A DNA stretch of 64,000 nt, from the NCBI RefSeq assembly GCF_034190915.1, contig NW_026947496.1, forward strand, positions 26,258,001 through 26,322,000. The letters are read 5' to 3'. The position numbers were made by a program, and so were the translations under genes. Below, in pieces: positions 12,851-23,712 of the stretch. This stretch comes from Cavia porcellus. Lineage: Eukaryota; Chordata; Mammalia; Rodentia; Caviidae. Positions within the stretch are counted from its first letter, which is position 1. Each line of letters starts with the position of its first letter. The notes below the pieces were generated by a model. The model saw only the letters and a list, made by a program, of their open reading frames with translations. It searched no databases and was not told the origin of the DNA.

Positions 12851-12910
12851 AGAAAGAATCAAGTTTTATAACAACATAAACAAGTAAAGAAAGAAAAGAA
12901 TTAAAACCAC

Positions 12911-13006
12911 CATGAGGTTGGGAATATATCAGAGTGGTAGGATGCTAACCTAGCATGTACAAGGGCCTCGATCCATCCCCAGCATTGAAAAAAAAAAAAA
13001 AAAAAA
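12911..13006 (+). mobile_element. ID-type SINE (sense) with A tail
   Basis: A tRNA-like body starts 'gaggttgggaatatatcagagtggtagg', a decayed A-box. It continues 'acctagcatgtacaagggcctcgatccatccccagc', which is the B-box region, and ends in an 18-20-base A run. This matches an ID element in sense orientation. Confidence 0.85.
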
Positions 13007-14055
13007 GTATTACGTTTTCTACCCAGTTCTTTAGACAAGGCAATGCTAAACACACTAGTTTATTTTAATGATTCTGTAACTGAGTTATGCATGTACGGTT
13101 ATCAAGTCCATCTCCTATGACTGGCTATAAAGGGAAGACTCAAGATTGCTCTGAAAATGTCAAAATATTGTTCCACTCGAGTTCTAGGGATCAAAACCTG
13201 TATATGGGATTTGACTACTGTGGGATTCCTTGGCTTCTTAACTGAGCTCCTCCTTTTCCTTTTGCAAGCCTGAAGAATATTTTATAATTTAGGAAAAATG
13301 CGCAGTGAAAGGACCTTTCTTTCAGCTTGGTCCTCCATACATATGTGTATAATCTCTGGCTCTGACTCCTGCACACTCTCTGTGATACAGGGCAGACAGA
13401 GTGCCACAACTGCTAGGAAGGTACCAAAGCCACTGGTAGCTTCAAAAACAGACTGTATTAAAGTGGGTTTTTAAGTGATCCTGAAATGTGAGCCACGCTG
13501 AGCTTCTGCCCAGGCAAAAGATCCCCCACCCCACCCCCATTGCCTAATTGTCTCTTGCTCAATTCATGGAAAAAGATTCAATCAGACTAGTTGCTGAGTT
13601 TAAGGTCAAATTGAAATTCTTTTCCCACCTCTTTTCATTTTTTCCAAGCCAAATATTTCTCTGGCTCTCATGCAAACACATACAAGTTTATCCTTACTTG
13701 CCCCAAAGCCTTATTATTTTCATCTTAAATAAGCATTTTCTGTGCCTGGAGCTTTTAACCCACAGAGTTAAGTTCCACTGGATTTTCTCTTCTTTGATTT
13801 ATCTCAATTTTTAGCATTTTAGTTTATAGAAACACAAACCAATGTGTCCAGTTTTTCTTACATACGCACAGCCAGTTACCAAACTGTATTTATACGTTCT
13901 CCTCCTGTTATTTTTCCCTGATATTCACCATTTGTTTGTAACACAGTCCTATAAAGATCATTTCTAAAGCCAGGGTAAACAATTTTATTTATCATTTTTT
14001 CTTTAATATATTATGACTGGATCTTTGTGCTTACAACCAAATTTTTATTTCAAAC
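13007..14055. other. Non-coding, no feature assigned
   Basis: It includes a short C-rich run at about 13,523-13,540 and pyrimidine-rich sequence at 13,620-13,800. Open frames at 13,215-13,409 (minus) and 13,548-13,814 (plus) lack recognisable motifs. Confidence 0.45.
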
Positions 14056-14059
14056 AGAT

Positions 14060-15175
14060 AATCCACGACTTCCATTATACAAAATCTAATCATCATGAAT
14101 ATAAAATCTAAAACTAGAGGAAACATAATAAAAAATTAATGAAGTTGGGTTAGGCAAAGATTTCTTAGATATGACAGCAAGTAAAAATACTATATTAGAA
14201 TTGTATTAAACTGGAAACCTTCTACTTTTAGAAAAAAAAAAGTTAAGAGAACGAAGAGAAAAGCCATAGGATGGGAAAAATATTTGCAAAGCACCTACCT
14301 TATAAAGTGTTTGTATGTTGAATAGAATGTATAACAGATATTTGTCTCGCTAAAATGAAGAAAAACCCAAGGAAAATTGGAAATTTACTTAAAATAATAT
14401 TTTATCAAAAAAGAAAACAGAGAGAAGAAAAGTATATGTAAAGATGCCTGGTATCAGTATTCATTAGGTAAATGGAAGTTAAAACCATGATATGATACGC
14501 ATTGAAATATTCAGAGTTCAAAGAAAAATGAAGCAACTGGAATTCTTGTACACTGTGGAAACAAAAATGGTTCAATGACTTTGGAAAACATTTTTCATAT
14601 AAAATATGAAATTGATCATATGACATAGTAATTCTTCTAAATATTTACCGATGTAAAATCAAAACCTCCTTGTGAACATTTATTATAGATTTACTGCAAA
14701 GAGTCTTCATGAATAAAACAATTGAAGTATATTCATAGAATACAAAGTGATACACATCGTAAGAGATCCATCTCAAATACTTTATGCTAAGCGAAATTCA
14801 GAAATGCAAACCTCCATACCATAAAATTTTATTTGTATGACACACTTGCAAAACTATAGTGACAGCAAGTAAATCTGTGGCTAGTTGTGGGGGGATGTAT
14901 TAATTATAAAGAGGCACTGGCAATTTTTTGTTTTTTATTTTTGTGGTGGTACCGGGGATGGAACCCAGGACCTGTGCATGCAAAGCAAGGATTTTACCAC
15001 TGAGCCACATCTCAACCCACAATTTTATGATGGGATGAAAAGTCTTATCCCATGATTATGGTAGTGACAATAGAATTGCCTATGTTTCTTAAAGCTTGCA
15101 GGAATGCTTGCTAAAGCAGATAAATGTTAGTTGATGTAAATTATATATGAATTTTAGCAAAAGGAAAGATAAAGG
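14060..15175 (+). mobile_element. L1 3' half (old L1M type), sense, split by an ID SINE
   Basis: The sequence follows the C-terminal part of L1 ORF2 in order. It runs 'ggatgggaaaaatatttgcaaagcacctacc', then a 'gtaaagatgcctggtatcagtattcattagg' stretch (usual 'gaaaagatgctcaacatcattagtcattagg'), then 'aaatggaagttaaaaccatgatatgatac'. After that come 'tggaattcttgtacactgtggaaac' and the 3' UTR. The ID element at 14,928-15,019 interrupts the 3' UTR, which resumes at 15,020 ('gatgggatgaaaagtctta...aattatatatgaattttagcaaaagg'). All frames are broken, so it cannot encode an active protein. Confidence 0.88.
14928..15019 (-). mobile_element. ID-type SINE (antisense) nested in L1
   Basis: A T-rich tail complement is followed by GGTACCGGGGATGGAACCCA (B-box complement) and CCACTGAGCCACATCTCAAC (A-box complement). 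A 7-bp repeat CAATTTT at 14,921-14,927 and 15,020-15,026 flanks it and restores the L1 when one copy is removed. It is therefore younger than the L1. Confidence 0.9.
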
Positions 15176-15829
15176 ACATGAATACTTCCATCATAAACAC
15201 CGTCGGTGACTAATAGTTATTCAAAAATAACCTAGTGGTCACTTCTAAGTCTGAACCTTATCTGACCTCTCAATAGATTTGGCAGCAGTGGTCACTTGTT
15301 TCCCTTCAGAAGTTACTTTCTGTTTTTATTTGGTTAAATTTGGCTTCACAGATAGCACATTCCCTTCTTTTCCTTCTACTTCACTAGCTTCCCCTTCTCA
15401 ATCCCATCTGCTTACACCTGAGCCACATCTTTGCCTTTAAATGTTGGAATCTAGGTGACACTTTCAGACAGGAAGTGTCAGCCCAGACTTCCTGCAGGAG
15501 ATGCAGGCTGAACAGAAATCAGAGGGAAGGGGAAAACTGGCTTTTTCTCTTGAGATGGTGAGATAACTTGTACAGCTCTGTGCACAGTGAAAATGCAGAG
15601 CTAGTTGTTTAAAAACAAAGAATTTCGAGATGGCAAGAGTAGAGCCCAAGCATTGGGTCTTTGATGCTGCAGAAGCTTGTGTGACTGCGAAGGTAAGGAC
15701 ACCAGGGAGACCAGAGCCAGGGAAGCTGGTCCCCTAAGCTCTTCAGCATTGCCTTTCCTAAAGCCATTATCAAAGGCATCTTTCCCTGGACAGCTGTTTT
15801 CTGGATTTTGTGCGTTTTTTTTTTTTTCC
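15176..15829. other. Non-coding; possible third pyrimidine-rich repeat copy
   Basis: The part at about 15,345-15,420 ('agcacattcccttcttttcc...') loosely resembles the C/T-rich tails at 8,140 and 12,740. Overlapping frames on both strands at 15,464-15,883 have no motif and look like chance in balanced-composition DNA. A T11-12 run lies at about 15,816-15,828. Confidence 0.4.
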
Positions 15830-16330
15830 CTTCTAAAAACCACATCAAATTATTGTATACCTCTGTTCAAAACCTTTCAATGATTATCTATCACTCTCCA
15901 AATAAAATCCCTAAGCTATCTCTATGGCTATGCCCTGCCCTGCCCTGTCCTATAATTTTCTGACATTGTTTATTAGCTTGTTAGCACAGACACTATTTTC
16001 CCAATTCTCTGCAAGGTTTTTTTCTCAGTGTTCAAATTTAAGTCCACTGCTTTTATCCAAAATGAGATCTTCCCTAGTGTCTCCTGCCTCTGATGTCCAC
16101 CCACCACAAGTCAATTTATATTCTCTTTCACGAAGAATTTATTTTTCATAACAGAGATTGATCTGGGATTAGTTTCTACACTACGCTGTTTATGGTCCAT
16201 TTTCTCTGTGGACATGTAACCTTCATAAGAATAGGTGCTTCTCGAGTTCCTTGCTGACTAGGTGGTACACATACTCTTAAGTGACCATGCTCATACTCAT
16301 AAGTGACAGAAATGAAGTTCACATGTGTAG
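15830..16330 (-). mobile_element. L2 LINE relic (antisense, about 0.5 kb)
   Basis: The motif order matches antisense L2. It has 'ctgttcaaaacctttcaatgattatctatcactctccaaataaaatcc' (usual 'ctgctcaaaaccctccaatggctccccatcactctcagaataaaatcc'). It then has an 'aaatgagatcttccctagtgtctcc' stretch and 'gacatgtaaccttcataagaatagg' (usual 'gaatgtaagctccatgagggcagg'). All frames are broken and the boundaries are approximate. Confidence 0.75.
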
Positions 16331-17791
16331 ATATCATATTGTCTCTCTAGTATAAAGAACTGCAAGACTGAAATAAGATTCAGAATGTATTAATCTCTGT
16401 TAGGTCATTAAAAAGAATGGTTTGTGCTTTCCTTGTTTGACTGATCATTTTTTTGCCTATATCTTGTAATCTGAATAACTACTTGAAATATAATATAATC
16501 ATGATTATTAATCTATTATTTCATTTTTGAGATTCTGTATTGTTGTTTTTAGTCTTTCTCTGTTTTAAAGTAAAAAAGAAAATCTATAACTATTAGCCTA
16601 GCCTCCTATTAGCTTGGCATACACACACCCACAGACACCCCTACTTCTCTTTTTATTTGCTGTAATATTCTCCCTGCTCTTTCTCTTATGATACAAGCAA
16701 ATTAATAGCAGATTAAATGACCGGAAATTTTGAAATTGTCAACATTTGATCATGTTGGTATCCTGAATAGCAAGTTTATACAGTTCAAATTAACAGTATT
16801 GTATAAAGGCAGTAAAAACACATGAATGCACCGAGGACAATGGATTAAGATAACAAAAGGTATCTGATAGAAGAGATCAAACCATGATCAGAATATTATT
16901 CCATATGTAAATAAATCCTGGCACTGCTGCCGTGATGTGTCTACCTTTCTCTGGAAGTTTGTGAGCCAGCAAAGAGGGGCAGGATGTCTGTTTCCTGAGT
17001 GATAAGAATAAATGAATGGATTTCTCAGTGACAGCTTGTTAATCCAATACCTGGCAATCACAACACCAGAGACCACTCCCCATGTTCCAAAATCCATGTT
17101 CTCTCTTGAAGCCTCATTCAAGTAATACCTGCACAATCTGTGAGTGAAGCCAAACCAGAGCGTGTATAACAATCTTCATGGCATTCACTAAGTTTAGTTC
17201 TTTCTGTGTTGAACCAGAGAAATAATTTTTCTTTTATTTTTTCTTTCCAACACAATGTCTGTTATCAAATGGAAAAATATAAAAACCAATGTCTTTTTTC
17301 AATTTGAAACAACTGAAATGTATAATCCCATGATATTTACTCATTATACTTAATTGTAAGTGGTTATGAAGAGTATAAATCTTAGATTAGTATGCTGGCA
17401 TTAATGAGCTCTGTTAGTATTTTTAAACTTTAGTGCTACAGACGGCTTCATACTTAAAAATCTTCATGTATTAACATTTTTAGTTGTTTTATATTTTTAA
17501 ATTTTTAACCAAAGATTTATAAGAAGCTTTTTAAGTACAACAAAACTATTGTTCAGAGCTCTTCTGACCTGAGATTTAGTGGAGCAGGTATCAATATTGA
17601 AGATTCATCAACTGAACATAAAACTTAGGGATTTTTCCTTATTCCTTTTCTTATATTATCTTGTCAATTAATATAAGTGTAATTAAATAATGTAAATGTA
17701 ATTTGTGAACATATATATTTCAGAGTATTCTCAAAGCCTGATGTGTATGATTTTTATAAGATTATAATTGATCCCTTCCCTTTCTGATAAA
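16331..17791. other. AT-rich non-coding, nothing assigned
   Basis: No repeat family was recognised. A 94-codon minus-strand frame at 16,888-17,172 shows no motif or splice context that I trust. Confidence 0.45.
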
Positions 17792-18150
17792 TGTTAGGGC
17801 TTATATCTACATGTTCCCCACAAAGCCTCATATACGTGTAGGTGGGGCTTTTTCAAAAAACTGGATTACAGAAAACTCATAACTCATTTAGTAAGTAGAT
17901 GGGGACTGTTTGGAAGAAGAGGGTCCCTGGGAGTGTGGCCTGGAAAGTTTAGCTCCCTCCCCTGCTCCACTCTTCACCCTCTGAGTCCTGTCAATCATGT
18001 CATGAACAGGTTTGTGGTGCTCTGTTATACCATCCTGCCTTGGAGCCAGCCAACCCAGATTGAAATGTGAGCCAAAATAAACCTTTCCTCCTTTCACTTG
18101 TGAGTGTCAAGTATTTTGTCTCCATGACAAGAAAAGTGACTGAGATAGTA
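17792..18150 (+). mobile_element. MaLR-type LTR (second family), sense
   Basis: The block starts TGTTAGGGCTTATATCTAC and has 'gagggtccctgggagtgtggcctgg' in the U3. It continues with 'ccaaaataaacctttcctcc', whose AATAAA is at 18,076-18,081. It ends 'caagtattttgtctccatgacaagaaaagtgactgagata'. This U3, poly-A signal, short-U5 order is that of rodent MT/ORR1-like MaLR LTRs. No clean 5-bp target duplication was found, so it is older or its ends are mutated. Confidence 0.75.
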
Positions 18151-18551
18151 ACCCAGTTTAAACTGCAATCATAAAACATTGCTACACTGTCAGTGTTACA
18201 TAGGCTCCTATTAAAGTGTGCAAATGCTCTTGATTATTAATTAGTGAGGCACTGAAGGAACAAAAAGTTGTTAATAAAAGGGAAGCAATTCAGTTAAAAG
18301 GAAAGTGGTGTTCTGGGCTATGTGAATCAGAGTCTCCATAAAAACATCGTAACAGATACATAGAATTTCATTCCATATAGCTCTTTACCAATTTTCAACA
18401 AATCTCAGCAAAATGACTGTATTGCTTAAAATATCCCTACACAGACACTTACTAGTCCTTATCAAGACTTATCAAAGCATTAATTATGCTAAATATTTTC
18501 ATATTAGTCTTAATTAACTTGTTATTTGCAGTGGCTACATGTGCAATGTGT

Positions 18552-18603
18552 ACGTGTGTGTGTGTGTGTGTGTGTGTGTGCATGTGCCTCTGTGTGTGTG
18601 TGT
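18552..18603. repeat. (TG)n microsatellite
   Basis: A long GT/TG run is interrupted once by CATGTGCCTC. It produces the poly-(TH) and poly-(VC) frames seen on both strands, which are artefacts. Confidence 0.97.
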
Positions 18604-18901
18604 AAAAAGAGAAAAATGCAAATGACCACAATGTGGTCCAGAGTACCAATGTCCAATAATAAGGGAAAAACAAATCTTTTTTTTTTTTTTGTTAAAGAAA
18701 AAAGATGCAGCCATAATGATCTTTCTTGACCTATATTATTAGACATCTAAAGATGATTAACTAAACTTGTAAAGCATTTGAATGGAATAGGTGTATTAAT
18801 CCCAAACTTATATTCTTTACTTCAAAAGTCTTTTGAATAAAGATGTTCAAAGACATAGGATGGATTAATACAATAGAAATCATTTTATAAATGAAGGAAA
18901 G

Positions 18902-19062
18902 GGCAAGACATGGGGGCTCATATAATCCCAGGACCCTGGGAGGTTGAGGCAGGAGGACTGCAGGTTTGTGCCTTATCTCAAAATAAAACTTTAAATAGAC
19001 TGGCTGTGTAGTTCAATGCAAAGGTCTTTGATTCAATCCCCATAATCAATTTTTTAAAAAAA
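18902..19062 (+). mobile_element. B1-ID dimeric SINE (sense)
   Basis: The left half is 7SL-derived: GGGGGCTCATATAATCCCAG followed by 'gggaggttgaggcaggagg'. After 'cttatctcaaaataaaa' the right half is tRNA-like: 'gactggctgtgtagttcaatgcaaaggtctttgattcaatcccc' gives A-box and B-box relics. An A-rich tail follows. B1-ID heterodimers are known from non-murine rodents. Confidence 0.8.
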
Positions 19063-19314
19063 GAACAGGAATAAAACTAAAGAAATAAAATGTTTTGTGA
19101 TGAAATTTATAGATCGACTGGCATACTGCAGTTTCATTTTTGTGATGATACTTATATTAAACAAAAATACCCCATCACAGTCTTCATACCATAATTTTTG
19201 CACACATAGTCAAACTTTTAAATTTGGCATGGTGTTTCATATGTTGCTGTGCAAATGCCTTTCTTGACAGATAAATCACCAAGGCTTGGTTTTACAGTGA
19301 TAGACAATGTTGTA

Positions 19315-19455
19315 TGCACATTAGCATCTCCTGAAAAGCACTTTTAGAGAATAGATATTTAGATGCCTACAAAAAGCTCTTGAATCAGAATTTCTGAGTA
19401 AAGAGACCTTGGGAGTACTATTATTTAATATATCTGCCAATTGATGATAAATCAT
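19315..19455. mobile_element. hAT-Charlie-type non-autonomous DNA transposon relic (MER5/MER20-like)
   Basis: The order 'gcacattagcatctcctgaaaagc...agatgcctac...aatcagaatttctgagtaaagagaccttggg...tattatttaatatatctgcc' matches the layout of MER5/MER20-like elements as recalled. It is strongly diverged and the termini are unclear. Confidence 0.45.
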
Positions 19456-19488
19456 CCTATAGAAAAGGAATCACAAAGTAAAGGTACT

Positions 19489-19565
19489 CAGGGCCAGTAA
19501 TAATAGCTCAGAGTCACAGTATCTGCCTGGCAAGCACATGATCCTGAGCTGGAATCCAGGTATCA
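19489..19565 (+). mobile_element. tRNA-derived SINE fragment (ID-like), sense
   Basis: 'gggccagtaataatagctcagagtcacagtatctgcctggcaagcacatgatcctgagctggaatccagg' keeps the A-box, anticodon loop and B-box spacing of an ID-like SINE. It is followed by an (ATTA)n tail at about 19,568-19,592. Confidence 0.7.
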
Positions 19566-20351
19566 AAATTAATTAGTTAATTAATTAATTTAACTTAAAC
19601 ATGTAACCACAATTTAGATGGCATATTGCCAGCATCCTTGAAACCCCACATATATCCCCTGCCATGTAAGGATGACTACAGTATTTCATGGATATTCTTC
19701 TAATCTATAGTCAAGGACAAGGACCACTATACCAAATGTTAACTGTCCCTCATACCAATTTCTCTTTTTTGATTGCATTGTAAGGAATGACAAATGAACA
19801 GCTATTCCATGAATACTGTAGGTTGGTGATAGCACAAGCATTTTTTAATTTTGTTTGTATGGTAACCATTTAGAATAGTTAGCAATACATCATTTTGTGT
19901 AAAAGAAATGAAGGCTAAAAAAACAGCCTCATTTGTGAATATGGGGATCGTTAAAATGGTGACCCTGGAAGGCAAACCCAGATCAGCACTGTGTTAAAAG
20001 ATCAAACTGTATTAGACAGAGTTAGATTTGACTAATAGATCAACCACTTTCCAAAGATTTGGCCTTGAGTTGGCTGGTTTAGTGTTTTATCCATAAAATA
20101 GAAATTGCAGTGTCGTACAACTCAGTTATTCCATGCTTCCACAAAAATAAGACCTGGGCTGAATATAATCAGCCTTGAAAACTACACATCAGAAATGCCA
20201 GCTCCAATCAGCCTATCCCAGCCTTATCTGCCTTACAGAGAAGCCTCTGAGCAAGGCTACTTCTCCATCAAAGTCTTATTTTCAGAAAAAGGGAGTTGCT
20301 GTAAAGATTATATGGAAACAACTTGCAATAAGCTATTATATTATAACCTAT

Positions 20352-20429
20352 TATAGTATTATGGCTGTTATTATTGTTATAGTATTATGCCTGTTATTAC
20401 TATTATAGTATTATGGCTGTTATTACTGT
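20352..20429. repeat. 26-bp minisatellite, 3 copies
   Basis: Three adjacent 26-mers start TATAGTATTATGGCTGTTAT (second copy TGCCTG) and differ at two or three positions each. Copies run 20,352-20,377, 20,378-20,403 and 20,404-20,429. Confidence 0.93.
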
Positions 20430-20595
20430 TTCTCATGGTATTAGAGCTTAAACCAAGGGCCTTCACACTAAGGTACATCCATGGTCCCTTTTGTTTGAGA
20501 CAAGATCTAGCAAAGTTACTGTGGCAGGACCAAAACTCTTGATCCTCCTGCATCATCCTCCCAAGTGCTGGAAGCCAGTGGACTCAGCTCATGGA
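20430..20595 (-). mobile_element. B1-ID dimeric SINE (antisense)
   Basis: The antisense ID part ('ggtattagagcttaaaccaagggcc...catccatggtccc') is followed by the antisense 7SL part ('gagacaagatctagcaaagttactg...cttgatcctcctgcatcatcctcccaagtgctgg'). It is the same dimer type as 32,770-32,962 and is old. Confidence 0.8.
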
Positions 20596-20599
20596 TAGC

Positions 20600-22227
20600 A
20601 TTGGTCTTATATCTAATTCCAGACTTAACTATCCACCATCTCAAATTATTTATAAAATGTTAAAATGCAGAAGCCTAGCTTACAGGTACTTGCCAGATCA
20701 TTTTGTAGTGAATATTTGACTTAATTTGTAAGAGGACTGTCAGAATTTGGAGTCATATGGAAAGGCTGTCAGGGAGTGACCACACTATATACACTAGTTT
20801 GTCCTCACATCCTGAAAACACAGCAGAATCATTAGACCTTGGTCAGGTTAAGAATAGAACTGCTGATTTAAGTTTGGAAGGACTTCAACTGAAAGAGTCC
20901 AGATACGGAAGAAAAACACTTGAAACATCAATTACTAATGAAACTAGCATGCTACTTTATAACACACTTATCTTATTGTTCTTCTCTTTTATGGAATGAA
21001 GATAAAGATACACTTACTTACACCTATATAATTGAAAATACACATATTTCTATACATACGTAATTTTTATAAATAGACAAGGAAACTAGATTAATTAAAA
21101 TGAATCATGGGGATTTCCTGTGCTGGTCTCCAGAGACTGAGTTTACTCAGCTACAGGAGACACAAAAAGTCCAGTGATACTCTAGATGAGGAAAACAACA
21201 TGATGTCACTCCTGCCATTCCTGGTCCTCAAACAAAAGCTGGGTACAGAGAACTGTGTGTCTGAGCCAGATACCTCTGCCTCACTGAATCCTAGACGTAA
21301 GGGCTTTTCACTGTTGTTTTAAGGAGGCCCAGTAAATCCACTACTTCCTAATTAGCTCTGTCTCCTCACTTGATCTACTCTTCCTTGTAACCACATAATT
21401 TCTACAGGATTCAAAAAAGAAGAAGGAAAAAGAAAAGGAAAAATAAAGGAGTGAGAGTGATTAATGATCCCTTTCAGCAGAATTCTCCCTTCTACTGTAA
21501 TGTTGGAAGACAAAAACCAGCAACGTCTTTTACAATTTCCCCAGTTAGATAAGTCTTGTGGGCTTCTGCTAGCAACCCCATTATTAAGACAATATATTTG
21601 AGATTCGTAATCAAGCCAGATGACACTTGACATCTGTTAAGTCTTTTAGGTCTCTTGTCTATCTCTCTGTGTGATTTATCGGGAAAAGAAGGACAAAAAT
21701 TCAGAATGAGCACAGTGGTTTGTTCCTTGTTTGTCTTAGTTTTATTTATGTATCTATGTTAAGCTGGGACTTCCTAGACAACTCAACCAGACAGAAGCTA
21801 AAGAAACAGAAACTTCCTGTGATGTGATAGTGTCACAAACAAGTTCCTGCAGGGATTTTCACTCATGTCAAACCTTTAGCAGGATCCAATTCCAATGTAC
21901 TTCTTTGGAGTCAATGGGCTTTTTGATTTATAAATTTTTATTAGTTTAGTCTAATAAGTTAAATCTTAGAAAGGGTTTTAATATCAAATATTTTCTTAAA
22001 ATGTGTTAAGATTTACTGCTAAATATACAGTCTCATACAGAGAAATTGGCAAAACTTTATTGAATAGGAGTTTGTGAGACTAATAAAACTTTTCTATTTC
22101 ATTAGATTTTCAGAACAGTGCACAATTGTACTAAATTATTAAAAAGTTTGTTTTAACAGTCCAGGTAATTTTATGTAATCAATTTGTCATGAGGATGTGC
22201 TACTGATAGAAGGTATCAGAACAGAGG
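20600..22227. other. Non-coding, no repeat recognised
   Basis: Frames of 71-93 codons occur on both strands (for example 21,107-21,322 and 21,352-21,633) but overlap each other and have no domain motif. The interval is otherwise featureless by eye. Confidence 0.45.
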
Positions 22228-22402
22228 TGTAAAAATTGGGTAAATGGGAGACTGAGGCAGGAGGACAACAATTTGTAGTCCATTCTAGCAACATAAAAAT
22301 TCAGTGAAAGCTTGTCTCAAAAAGGTAAAATATAATAAAAAATGCTGAGATTGTAGTCCCATGGAAAAGCCTTTCATTTAAACTCCAGGATTGCAAAAAC
22401 AT
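22228..22402 (+). mobile_element. B1-ID dimeric SINE (sense), decayed
   Basis: 'gggagactgaggcaggagg' and 'agcttgtctcaaaaaggt' are the 7SL part. 'atgctgagattgtagtcccatggaaaagcctttcatttaaactccaggattgc' is the ID part. The 5' end of the B1 half appears truncated. Confidence 0.7.
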
Positions 22403-23479
22403 AAAATGTTGTATGGAAAATATGAAGTCATTTTCAAAATACAAAGCATTAGTATGTAGTTCCTGCTGTTTGAGAAGGATAATTTGACTGATTCCATATC
22501 AATATATAATCATAGACAAAGATTTTAGTATCATAATTGTTCTCAGTCATTTGAGTAAATCTCATTGTGATGGTTTCTCTGTTAGCCACATTCTGGACAG
22601 AGGTTAGAACTTGGCTTCACTATGTTTTGGTCAGTTCAGTTACTCTGATTTATATGCTTATATTGAATAATATTCAAGTTGAGAGTGAGTCATTTGAAAA
22701 GAAGATGGTTACGCTATTCCTTAGAAATCTGACATCCAGTTTACAACTTAGTTGTAACCAAAGTTCATTTCACATAACCTTAGTCTAAAGCAAATTTTCT
22801 TACTGAGGCCCCATTGACCTCTCAGGCTGGAGAACTCTTGCTGAGGAGTTGTGCGGTAACTTTTAGGCTACTTGTCCTGTACCAGTAGGTAACAATAGAG
22901 CCCACCGATTGTGACAACCAAAAAGGTTTCTGCAGACATTCCTAGAGGAGAAGAAGAAATTGCTTTCTCATTTAGAATCACTTTTGCTATCTCTCATCCT
23001 TCCTCAATGATTTTACAATGAAATAATATATGAAAAAATGACTCTTAAATATTCAAATTTAATAATAGCACATTAAAGATTCTGAATATTCCTGTTGCAA
23101 GGAACCAAATTACTCTTGTTTAACCTAACATTTTCCAAATATTTTGACTACAGAGTCATCCATATCTGAGTGATATCTATTTTAAATTTCTGTGCTTGTA
23201 TCAAAACACACCAGAAAATCTTGTAAAAATTGAATGTTTGTTTACACCAGTGCTTATAAAAAAATACTTAAGCCTTCCCAGATCTTATTAATTAATGTAT
23301 TTCTGTGCTTTTAAGTTAGAGAATTAATTTAAATAATGATAATAGTCATAACATAAACTGGAATAAGCTTGTCTTTCAGCTATTATTGTTAAAATTATTT
23401 AGAAGGTATTCATTTTCTTTTTGAGATATAGGTATTGGTGTTATCCTTGGTCTAAGAGTCAAAAGTAGTATTTTTGGTG
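22403..23479. other. AT-rich non-coding, nothing assigned
   Basis: No repeat or gene was recognised. The sequence just before 23,480 ('ggtattggtgttatcc') may be the 5' part of a MIR split by the B1 that follows. Confidence 0.4.
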
Positions 23480-23600
23480 TTTTGGTTGTTTTTCAAATAA
23501 TGTCTCATTATGTAGCCTCAGGTGACCTTGAACTCATAATCTTCTTGCTTCAGCCTCCCAAATGCAGGGATTAAAGTGCCATAACACCAACGCCTGGCTT
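23480..23600 (-). mobile_element. B1 SINE (antisense)
   Basis: 'aatgtctcattatgtagcctcaggtgaccttgaactcataatcttcttgcttcagcctcccaaatgcagggattaaag' is the complement of a B1, showing the 7SL-like 'cctcccaa.tgc.gggattaaag' block near its 5' end and 'cgcctggc' at its edge. Confidence 0.88.
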
Positions 23601-23712
23601 CATAGAAGCAGACAAAACAGTACAGTGACTTACCTAGGGCTTTCGAACTGCAAAGGAGGAGAAATCCAGGGCACAATCTCAGAGTGCACACCTATGACTC
23701 TTTTGCCACAGC
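23601..23712 (+). mobile_element. MIR SINE fragment (3' half), sense
   Basis: 'acagtgacttacctagggctttcgaactgcaaaggaggagaaatccagggcacaatctcagagtgcacac' follows the MIR order 'aagtgacttgcccaaggtcacac..gctagtaagtggcagagc.gggattcgaacccagg'. It lies directly after the B1, so the B1 may have split the MIR. Confidence 0.45.

Noticed and set aside
18452..18746. Open frames with poly-His/Thr or Val/Cys runs
   Set aside because: They are translations of the (TG)n microsatellite on three frames.
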